Origin: Gammaproteobacteria bacterium
Lineage (GTDB): Bacteria > Pseudomonadota > Gammaproteobacteria > HTCC5015
Direction: 5' to 3'
DNA length: 64,000 nt
Assembly: GCA_013817245.1 (NCBI GenBank)
Contig: JACDDA010000001.1
Coordinates: 124,001 to 188,000, forward strand
Shown one piece after another: positions 57,357 to 64,000 of the stretch (the stretch's first letter is position 1; each line of letters starts with the position of its first letter). A model generated the notes under the pieces. It was given only the letters and a program-made list of their open reading frames with translations. It was not told the DNA's origin and made no database searches. Made by a program: the position numbers and the translations under genes.

Positions 57357-58451
57357 ATGACAAACTTAGTAACGCCCCGCCCCGGCATTCTCGACCTTAA
57401 ACCTTATGTACCCGGTAACGCAGGGCTCGATAATTCACGGCCTGTCATGCAATTGGCCTCCAACGAATCGGCCTTAGGTCCCAGTCCACTAGCGATTGAA
57501 GCTTATCGCACGGTGGCTGCACGTTTAAATCGTTATCCCGATGGTGGTTGCAGTGAATTACGCAGCGCCATCGCCGCTCGTTATCAATTAGCTGCAGATC
57601 ATTTAGTGTTCGCTAATGGTTCAGAACATTTGATCGATTTAATTTGTCACGCATATGCGGGTCCAGGCGATGACGTGTTATTCAGTGAATACGCTTTTTT
57701 AATGTATCGCGTCTCAACGTTGGCCGCCGGCGCCCGTCCTATTACTGCACCGGAACAAAATTTTCACGCCAGCGTTGATGCGCTGCTTGCTGCCGTTACG
57801 CCGCAAACCCGCATTGTGTTTTTAGCTAACCCCAATAATCCTACTGGCACTTATCAAGCAGCCAGCGAAATTCAACGCTTACGTCAGCAACTACGCGCAG
57901 ATATTTTATTGGTCATCGATTCTGCTTATGCTGAATTTGTTGATAAAGCGGATTACAGTGCAGGTTACGAATTAGTCAACGACACTACACCCAACGTTAT
58001 TGTGCTGCACACTTTCTCAAAAATTTTTGGTCTTGCTGCGCTGCGAGCTGGCTGGGGTTACGGCGCGCAAGAAGTGATTGATGTTATTAATCGCATCCGC
58101 GGCGCATTTACGGTGAATGCGCCTGCGCAAGCGGCCGCTGTTGCTGCTCTGAATGATCTGACGCATATGCGCAAAGTCAAACAACATAACGATCAATGGC
58201 TGCCATGGTTAAGCAATGCTATCAGTGAGTTAGGTATCCGCATTACACCTAGTATTGGGAATTTTGTTTTAACGCATCATGCCAATGCCGACACCGCGAA
58301 CGCTTTAGTCAATTATTTAAAAGCCCGCGACATCATCGTTCGCCCCATGGCGGGTTTTGGTATTCCCAATGCTGTGCGTATTTCTGTCGGTTTAGAACAT
58401 GAAAATCATGCGTGTATAGAAGGCGTTCGTGATTTTTTAGCTACTCGCTAA
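57357..58451 (+). CDS. hisC: Histidinol-phosphate aminotransferase
   Basis: 364 residues, class II PLP aminotransferase. N-terminal LKPYVPG and LASNESALGPSPLAIEA bind the substrate phosphate; FANGSEHLIDLICHAY and FLANPNNPTGTY are family motifs. The PLP lysine is in TFSKIFGLAALRAGWGYG. It converts histidinol phosphate and 2-oxoglutarate to imidazole-acetol phosphate and glutamate; close paralogues also handle aromatic amino acids. It is isolated from other his genes here. Convergent with the sensor kinase, only 13 bp apart. Confidence 0.92.
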   Translation: MTNLVTPRPGILDLKPYVPGNAGLDNSRPVMQLASNESALGPSPLAIEAYRTVAARLNRYPDGGCSELRSAIAARYQLAADHLVFANGSEHLIDLICHAYAGPGDDVLFSEYAFLMYRVSTLAAGARPITAPEQNFHASVDALLAAVTPQTRIVFLANPNNPTGTYQAASEIQRLRQQLRADILLVIDSAYAEFVDKADYSAGYELVNDTTPNVIVLHTFSKIFGLAALRAGWGYGAQEVIDVINRIRGAFTVNAPAQAAAVAALNDLTHMRKVKQHNDQWLPWLSNAISELGIRITPSIGNFVLTHHANADTANALVNYLKARDIIVRPMAGFGIPNAVRISVGLEHENHACIEGVRDFLATR

Positions 58452-58464
58452 TAATTCACGGGCG

Positions 58465-60879
58465 CTACGCAGTTTCCGAACTCGCTTTATCCAACGGCAC
58501 GTAAGGCAACTCTAAAATAAAACACGCGCCTAACCCTTCGCCGGCGCTTTCAAAATATAATTTTCCGCCCAACGCTTTCGCCGTATTGGCGCACGCATGC
58601 AAACCAAAACCATGGCCATCTTTTTTAGTCGTAAAACCAAACTGAAATAATTTTTCTTGAATATGTTGCGGAATGCCACAACCCGTATCTTGCACTTCTA
58701 TGCGAATCCAATTTCCATCAATTAAGCGCGTGCGCAAAACAATTTTCTTTATCGAGCTGCTGACGCCATCCATTGCGTGTTTAGCATTGCTAATAAGATT
58801 TCCTACAATTTGTAAAATATCATGGCGATCGGCCATTAATGCCGGAAATTCTCCATAGTCTTTTTGCACTTCAATGTAACTACGCTCCAGTTTTGGCGCA
58901 TTCATTTCTAACGCATCTTCTACCAAATCATTAATCAACACGGGCTCCAACACCGACATTGTTTTTGCGTAATTTTGTTGGCGATACACAATGCTTTTAA
59001 TATGCTCAATATTATCAGCTACTGCACGCAGCTCTTCTAAAGCGACCTCGCGCTGACCAATAAAACTGTTATGCAGCATTTCCATATAAGCTAATAGCTT
59101 GGGCAATTTAGTGGGTTCTTTAAAAAACTCATCTAAATGCCCAGCATTCTCACTCAGCATGCTGCGTACTTTTTCAATGCCTGCGGCGTTTAATTCACGC
59201 ACCTTATCGCTCGCAACTGACACAGACACATTCACGCTATTTAAAACATTACCTACATTATGTAATACGCCCGACGCAATTTCTGACATCCCCGCTTGAC
59301 GTGAAGTTTTCACTAATTGTGAATTTAATATTGCGCGCTCTTCATTTGCCAAGTGACGCTCAAAAACACGACCCAACAATAAACCCGTTTGCGCCACTAT
59401 ATTTAATAAAGCCTCATCAGGTTGCTGATCGCCAACTGTAAAATATTCAACAATCGCAACCACGCGATTACCTGCCAATACCGGAAATAAAAATACACTG
59501 GATAACCCTACGCTAATTGCTTGCTGGGCGCGTTTATCTGATTTAGACCACAAATTATTCCAACTCGGTTTTTCCTCTTGCCAAACACTGCCGACTAAAT
59601 CTTCGCCACAACGATAAACAATATGTTGATGCATTTCTTTAAAGTCATTGTAATCATGATCGGTGGCCGCATACCAAACACTTAATGGCTGCATGCGAGC
59701 ATCACTTTCCGCATCGATCAATATGTAAACATGTCCCAAAGACCAGCCCGCATAAACGCCGATCCGTTCTAACACGATAGGGATTACTTTTTCGGCGCGC
59801 GTAGCATCATTTGCCGCTGCGGCAATATCTTGTAATAATGCGATATCAAGAATTTTTCTAGCGCGTGTATCAACTTCTACTGTGAGCTGCTCATTCACAC
59901 TGACTAATTGCTGCGTTCGCTCCAGCACGCGTTGCTCTAACGAAGTATTTAATACTAATAACTCGCGACTCTTTTGTTTATGTTCGTAACTAATAGCTGC
60001 CACAAAATAAGTAACAACCGTGATGAACCCCGTAAAAAAGTGTGCGCTGAAAATACTTTGATAAGCATCAGTATGAATAAATGGCCCATAACCCGCACTG
60101 GTGCCTACTAACATAGCTATCGATGTTAAAAATGTTACTAAAAATAATTCACGATGCTGAAAACGAACAATCGCCCACGCGCCCAGCACTACAAATTCCA
60201 AGGGATACTGATTAAAAAACTCATTTAAAAAATGCCCGCCAAAATGCAAATACCCCAAAGCTAGGGTAATAGTAATTAAAGCCGCATATTCATAAGCATT
60301 TTCACGTTTAATAGGCGCTTTTAGTGAAGTAAACCAAACGCTAATAAAGGGCATCAGTACTATTAAAGAAGTAAAGTCTGCAAAAAACCATACAGCAAAA
60401 TTAGTTCCGAAATTTTCAAAGGTGTGCGTTTTAACCACTAGAATAGAAAATAATAAATTACAAAGACTAGCGCCAAAACAAACCACTAATGCAATCAATA
60501 TGAACGTAGCTACATCACGAAAACGATCCCACAATTGTGGCGATCGCACAAAACGTTTAATTAAATAAACGCCCACTCCAATTTTTATAACTTCCGTCAC
60601 TGCCAAAATAAAAACAGCCAACGCCGAACTCCAGCTCACGCCCTGTTCATGAAAAACCATGCCGCCTGCCGCCACCGACGCGCCCAATAACACGCCCAAT
60701 AACACACGGCGATAACCAAACACATAACACATCGCGAATGCCACACCATTTGGCACCCACAATAAAACTGTGTGCGTGTTTTTCATCATGAATGACAAGC
60801 TCAAGGCTACGCAGGCGATATGCAGCAGCGCAAAACCGAGCACAATCATCAGTGTTCTAATAGGTGGTGGTAGTCTCAT
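58465..60879 (-). CDS. MASE1-type membrane sensor histidine kinase with GAF domain
   Basis: About 804 residues from ATG at 60879 (AGGT upstream; a TTG at 60924 is less likely). N-terminal MASE1-like membrane region of about eight helices (~1-310, LLWVPNGVAFAMCYVFGYRR), a coiled coil (~315-360), a GAF domain (~365-525), and a kinase core. The phosphoacceptor is probably the His of SGVLHNVGNVLNSVNV. The ATPase has N box LIGNLISNAKHAMDG, G1 DTGCGIP and G2 KDGHGFGLHACANTAKALGG. No response regulator gene is adjacent. The stimulus is unknown. Confidence 0.9.
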   Translation of the reverse strand: MRLPPPIRTLMIVLGFALLHIACVALSLSFMMKNTHTVLLWVPNGVAFAMCYVFGYRRVLLGVLLGASVAAGGMVFHEQGVSWSSALAVFILAVTEVIKIGVGVYLIKRFVRSPQLWDRFRDVATFILIALVVCFGASLCNLLFSILVVKTHTFENFGTNFAVWFFADFTSLIVLMPFISVWFTSLKAPIKRENAYEYAALITITLALGYLHFGGHFLNEFFNQYPLEFVVLGAWAIVRFQHRELFLVTFLTSIAMLVGTSAGYGPFIHTDAYQSIFSAHFFTGFITVVTYFVAAISYEHKQKSRELLVLNTSLEQRVLERTQQLVSVNEQLTVEVDTRARKILDIALLQDIAAAANDATRAEKVIPIVLERIGVYAGWSLGHVYILIDAESDARMQPLSVWYAATDHDYNDFKEMHQHIVYRCGEDLVGSVWQEEKPSWNNLWSKSDKRAQQAISVGLSSVFLFPVLAGNRVVAIVEYFTVGDQQPDEALLNIVAQTGLLLGRVFERHLANEERAILNSQLVKTSRQAGMSEIASGVLHNVGNVLNSVNVSVSVASDKVRELNAAGIEKVRSMLSENAGHLDEFFKEPTKLPKLLAYMEMLHNSFIGQREVALEELRAVADNIEHIKSIVYRQQNYAKTMSVLEPVLINDLVEDALEMNAPKLERSYIEVQKDYGEFPALMADRHDILQIVGNLISNAKHAMDGVSSSIKKIVLRTRLIDGNWIRIEVQDTGCGIPQHIQEKLFQFGFTTKKDGHGFGLHACANTAKALGGKLYFESAGEGLGACFILELPYVPLDKASSETA

Positions 60880-61030
60880 CGCGACCTGTCGCTTAGCATT
60901 ACCTTCAGCATAGCGGCCAGTCAATCGCGAAATTAAGCCTTAACTGTTTTTATTAGGCGCCTAAGACTAGGGGTTGCCCCAATAACGATTCCGTGTTTGA
61001 CTGACCACTTTATCGACCGGGAATATTGAG

Positions 61031-61900
61031 ATGACCGTTATTAACTGCGCCTTTAAACGTCATTACAGATTAGTCGCCCTATTCGCATGTGCTGTGGGCG
61101 GATTTTTCAGCAACGTCTGGGCAATCACACCAACGACAGAAGCACTGCCTACTTGGGAATTAGGAATAGGGGGTGGTGCATTAAATATTCCCGATTATCG
61201 CGGTTCCAATCGTGATCAAGTTTTATTAGTACCGATACCTTATATAGTGTATCGCAGCGAATTATTTAAAGCCGATCGCGACGGCATTCGCGGCGAACTA
61301 GCTGCGCTGCCCAGAATAGAATTAAATATCAGCATCAGCGGTTCGTTGGCTTATGCTGCCGATGACAATCCTTTACGTGTGGGTATGCCAGAATTAGATC
61401 CTACTTTTGAATTAGGACCTTCGCTCAACATTGATCTCTCGCCCAAACAAGATAAACAAATTCAGCTCAAACTGCCTTTACGTGCGGTATATAGTTTTGG
61501 CGCAGAAGGTATCGGTACGGTTGGCACTGTGTTTCATCCTCATCTTGCTTATCGCGAATCACTCAGAAATGATTGGCGATTCAAAGCCAGCGTTGGTCCT
61601 TATTATGCAAGCGATAATTATCACGACTATTATTATACCGTGGCACCGCAATACGCATTGGCAGATCGTCCCAGCTATGAAGCCGATGTAGGATACAGCG
61701 GCTGGTCAGCGAATGTATCGTTAAGTCGTCGCATCAAAAAATTCTGGTATGGCGGTTTTGTGCGTTACGATAATTTAGCCGACGCTACTTTTAAAGAAAG
61801 CCCCTTAGTCGAAACGAATCATTACTGGGTCTATGGTATTGCTGGTAGTTGGATATTTGGCCAATCAAAAAGCACCGTAGGCAATGACGATAGTCCGTAG
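61031..61900 (+). CDS. MipA/OmpV family outer-membrane protein
   Basis: 289 residues with a signal peptide (YRLVALFACAVGGFFSNVWA) and alternating beta strands of a small barrel. WELGIGGGALNIPDYRGSNR, PIPYIVYRSELFKADRDGIR and the C-terminal VYGIAGSWIF are the family hallmarks. MipA relatives are linked to murein-synthesising complexes; others bind no known ligand. It heads a tight plus-strand run (6 bp to the next gene, then 2 bp). Confidence 0.93.
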   Translation: MTVINCAFKRHYRLVALFACAVGGFFSNVWAITPTTEALPTWELGIGGGALNIPDYRGSNRDQVLLVPIPYIVYRSELFKADRDGIRGELAALPRIELNISISGSLAYAADDNPLRVGMPELDPTFELGPSLNIDLSPKQDKQIQLKLPLRAVYSFGAEGIGTVGTVFHPHLAYRESLRNDWRFKASVGPYYASDNYHDYYYTVAPQYALADRPSYEADVGYSGWSANVSLSRRIKKFWYGGFVRYDNLADATFKESPLVETNHYWVYGIAGSWIFGQSKSTVGNDDSP

Positions 61901-61906
61901 GCTCTT

Positions 61907-62386
61907 ATGCTGCGTAATAAATTCATCTTCGCATTCGTTGTAATTATCATAGCGATACAAATCATTGGCATGGCGCCATTATTACCATCCCTAGTCGCTG
62001 CGCATTTTGATGCACAAGGCCACGCCAATGGCTGGATGTCAAAAGCCGCATTCTTTTATTTATATCTCGGCATCCAAAGTTTCTATTGTTTATTGTATTA
62101 CCTACCCCGCCAGTGGTTGGTTCGCAACAACAATAAAATAATCAACTGGGAATATTGGTTAAGCCCAGAACATCAACAAAAAACCTTACACACGCTGCGT
62201 TTTTTTATACAACGCTTTAGTCTCGTTTCATTATTATTTATGGCAGTGATTTTCCAGCTCGCCATGCAAGCCAATTTAGTATCACCACCACAATTCAACG
62301 CCACTTATTTTTTGGTGCTGCTCATTGCATATTTAATTTATATCGGACTTTTTATCTTGCGATTTTTTAAACGATTCAAACTATAG
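61907..62386 (+). CDS. DUF1648 domain membrane protein
   Basis: 159 residues. The block LPSLVAAHFDAQGHANGWMSK (20 of its residues fit the DUF1648 pattern of HFD..G..NGW.SK) follows the first helix. Four predicted helices in total. DUF1648 proteins are uncharacterised, although some relatives act as SdpI-type immunity proteins. Co-transcribed with MipA and the hemolysin III gene. Confidence 0.82.
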   Translation: MLRNKFIFAFVVIIIAIQIIGMAPLLPSLVAAHFDAQGHANGWMSKAAFFYLYLGIQSFYCLLYYLPRQWLVRNNNKIINWEYWLSPEHQQKTLHTLRFFIQRFSLVSLLFMAVIFQLAMQANLVSPPQFNATYFLVLLIAYLIYIGLFILRFFKRFKL

Positions 62387-62388
62387 GC

Positions 62389-63012
62389 ATGCATTACATG
62401 TATCACGGCGAAAAACTGAATACTTTAACCCACCTTATCGGCACTGCTTTAGCTATCATCGGTACGGCAATATTAATTAATGCTGCGTGGGCACAGGCCA
62501 GCATTATTAAACTTATGGCGGCGAGCATATTTGGCGCCAGCCTTATTTTATTATACGGCGCATCCACCTTGTATCATTGGACGCACGGCGAATTGAAAAG
62601 TTTTTTCGCCAAATGTGATCACTGCGCGATTTATATACTCATCGCCGGCACTTACACACCGTTTACGTTAATAACCTTACACGATAATTGGGGTGGGTTA
62701 TTATTTTCAGTAGTATGGCTAATCGCCCTCATAGGCGTCGCTCGCGAATTGTGGTGGAATAAATTTGCACCACCCGCCGTATGGTTATATTTATTGATGG
62801 GGTGGATTGGCATTGTCGCCGCTATCCCTTTATTCCAAAAGCTCGGTGTTGCAGGACTCAGTTATTTAGTCGCAGGTTGTTTGTTATACAGCATCGGCGT
62901 TATTTTTTATTTACCTAGTAGCCGCTGGCCACACACGCATGGCATCTGGCACTTGTTTGTGATGGCTGGCAGCATCGTGCATTTTTTTACAGTGTTGTAT
63001 TTTGTAATATAA
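62389..63012 (+). CDS. Hemolysin III family / PAQR-like membrane protein (TrhA)
   Basis: 207 residues with seven helices. Conserved features include EKLNTLTHLIGTALAIIG, ASTLYHWTHGELKSFFAKCD, HCAIYILIAGTYTPFTLI and the C-terminal histidines in HGIWHLFVMAGSIVHFF, which are the metal-binding sites of the PAQR superfamily. ATG at 62398 is an alternative start with better spacing to the AGG. E. coli TrhA affects membrane energetics; no haemolytic role is implied. Confidence 0.92.
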   Translation: MHYMYHGEKLNTLTHLIGTALAIIGTAILINAAWAQASIIKLMAASIFGASLILLYGASTLYHWTHGELKSFFAKCDHCAIYILIAGTYTPFTLITLHDNWGGLLFSVVWLIALIGVARELWWNKFAPPAVWLYLLMGWIGIVAAIPLFQKLGVAGLSYLVAGCLLYSIGVIFYLPSSRWPHTHGIWHLFVMAGSIVHFFTVLYFVI

Positions 63013-63013
63013 A

Positions 63014-63040
63014 AAAACAGCCGGTCTAGCCGGCTGTTTT
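63014..63040. terminator. Bidirectional intrinsic terminator
   Basis: Perfect 11-bp stem AAAACAGCCGG / CCGGCTGTTTT with TCTAG loop, between the convergent TrhA and hydroxyacyl-CoA dehydrogenase genes. Confidence 0.92.
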
Positions 63041-63065
63041 AAACTTACTTATCTTTCGTCAAAAC

Positions 63066-64000
63066 TTATTCACCACCAAACGATTTACCTTGTTTGGCTA
63101 ATTTTTCAATTAACGGTGCCGGTTTCCAGTAGCCGAATTTATCTTGTGTTTGATCTTGGTATTTCACAAGTAATTCATGCACTTTTTTCACGCCTAAGGT
63201 GTCGGCATAAAACATGGGGCCGCCACGGAAACCAGGGAATCCGTAACCATTGGTCCACACGATGTCGATGTCACCTGGACGCAAGGCAATACCTTCTTCC
63301 AGAATTAAAGCGGCTTCGTTAATCAAAGGTAAAACACAACGTTCAATAATTTCTTGTTCGCTGATTTCACGACGTTTGATACCTAAGCGTTTAGATTCAC
63401 CTTCAATGAAGGCAAGTACTTCAGGATCATTAATAGGTTTACGATTACCCGCTTCGTATTTATAAAAACCTTTATTGGTTTTTTGTCCCATGCGGCCTTG
63501 TTTCGCTAATGAATCGCATAATAAATAATAACGTTCATCATTAGGAATGTGCTCGCGGCGTGATTCACGAATGCGGAAACCAACGTCGATACCTGCCATG
63601 TCTTGCATTGCAATGGGACCCATCGCCATACCAAAACCCACTAATGCAGCATCAACTTGTTCTGGTGTTGCGCCTTCGAGTAATAACATGTCGGCTTCGC
63701 GGCAATAACCTTCTAACATGCGATTACCGATAAATCCGTAACACACGCCTGACTGCACGCCCACTTTCTTAATGGTTTTGGCAATGCTCATCGCGGTAGC
63801 CATCACATCTTTAGAGGTGGTTTTAGGACGCACGATTTCCAACAAACGCATAACGTTAGCGGGACTGAAAAAATGTAGACCAATCACATCTGATGCGCGT
63901 TTGATTGATTGCGCGATTTCGTCTAAGTCTAAGGTCGAGGTGTTTGAACCGATGATGGCGCCTGGTTTTGCATTCGCATCAATTTTAGCGAAGATGTCTT
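63066..64000 (-). CDS. 3-hydroxyacyl-CoA dehydrogenase, FadB/FadJ type (N-terminus outside window)
   Basis: The frame is open from the right edge to TAA at 63066, about 311 residues. It includes GAIIGSNTSTLDLDEIAQ upstream of VIGLHFFSPANVMRLLEIVR with the catalytic His, then GFIGNRMLEGYCREADMLL and the second C-terminal domain GYGFPGFRGGPMFYADTLG. This matches the dehydrogenase half of the ~700-residue bifunctional beta-oxidation enzymes; the enoyl-CoA hydratase half would be beyond the window. Internal GTG or ATG codons are not the real start. Confidence 0.93.
   Translation of the reverse strand, partial: DIFAKIDANAKPGAIIGSNTSTLDLDEIAQSIKRASDVIGLHFFSPANVMRLLEIVRPKTTSKDVMATAMSIAKTIKKVGVQSGVCYGFIGNRMLEGYCREADMLLLEGATPEQVDAALVGFGMAMGPIAMQDMAGIDVGFRIRESRREHIPNDERYYLLCDSLAKQGRMGQKTNKGFYKYEAGNRKPINDPEVLAFIEGESKRLGIKRREISEQEIIERCVLPLINEAALILEEGIALRPGDIDIVWTNGYGFPGFRGGPMFYADTLGVKKVHELLVKYQDQTQDKFGYWKPAPLIEKLAKQGKSFGGE

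Noticed and set aside
63066-63887. A short separate hydroxyacyl-CoA dehydrogenase beginning at an internal GTG
   Set aside because: The frame stays open with conserved FadB-type sequence to the window edge, so the gene is simply cut off there.

Overview
The window looks like a gammaproteobacterial chromosome segment of moderate, slightly AT-rich composition. The evidence is UvrA, the intact S10-spc-alpha ribosomal supercluster, the order birA-coaX-SPOR-tRNA-tuf, a long zinc-free S14, an MipA/OmpV protein, a TonB-dependent receptor and Prc. I cannot place it below class level. No phage, CRISPR array, insertion sequence or integrase was found.

Layout. 1-1936: an ABC-2 polysaccharide-type permease (cut by the left edge) downstream of a YajR-like MFS exporter. 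2184-8825: uvrA, a flavin reductase-like protein, and a three-gene 2-oxoacid dehydrogenase locus (E1 alpha, E1 beta, E2) without E3. 8905-24682 (minus strand): the operon series tRNA-Tyr, tRNA-Gly, tRNA-Thr, tuf, rpsJ, then rplC through rplQ. It is complete in the usual order, including the 37-residue rpmJ. Two points are unusual: tuf and rpsJ sit directly behind the tRNA cluster, as in a tufB locus, and a 321-bp structured leader with its own candidate promoter separates rpsJ from rplC. 24700-30170: an accessory island between tRNA-Tyr and tRNA-Thr(UGU). It holds a BLUF photoreceptor flanked by two related small proteins, a PAS-GGDEF diguanylate cyclase, three genes in what looks like an integrase-less integron cassette cluster with two 61-bp attC-like sites, and a DUF4136 lipoprotein. 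30245-30680: four tandem copies of an ~80-bp unit, each carrying the 5' half of tRNA-Thr(UGU) fused to a perfect hairpin. 30681-33300: SPOR protein, coaX, birA. 33304-41013: M61 peptidase, GAF-GGDEF cyclase, nitroreductase, lytic transglycosylase, Prc protease, MDR-type oxidoreductase. 41323-48835: TonB-dependent receptor and a complete second 2-oxoacid dehydrogenase complex in the order E1 beta, E2, E1 alpha, E3. 48854-64000: two MFS transporters, a 3-hydroxyacyl-CoA dehydrogenase, an unknown exported protein, three-subunit PntAB, hisC, a MASE1 sensor kinase, MipA/OmpV, DUF1648 and hemolysin III membrane proteins, and the C-terminal part of a FadB/FadJ-type enzyme cut by the right edge.

How the genes fit together. 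The two 2-oxoacid dehydrogenase loci, the two hydroxyacyl-CoA dehydrogenases and the transhydrogenase suggest catabolism of acyl-CoA or branched-chain substrates with NADH/NADPH balancing. The lone E3 (lpdA) at 47432 probably serves both complexes. Two I-site-bearing diguanylate cyclases, the BLUF protein and the MASE1 kinase indicate signal-controlled lifestyle switching. The most notable parts are the tRNA-half array, the attC-like cassette cluster, the rpsJ-rplC leader and the recombined tuf locus.
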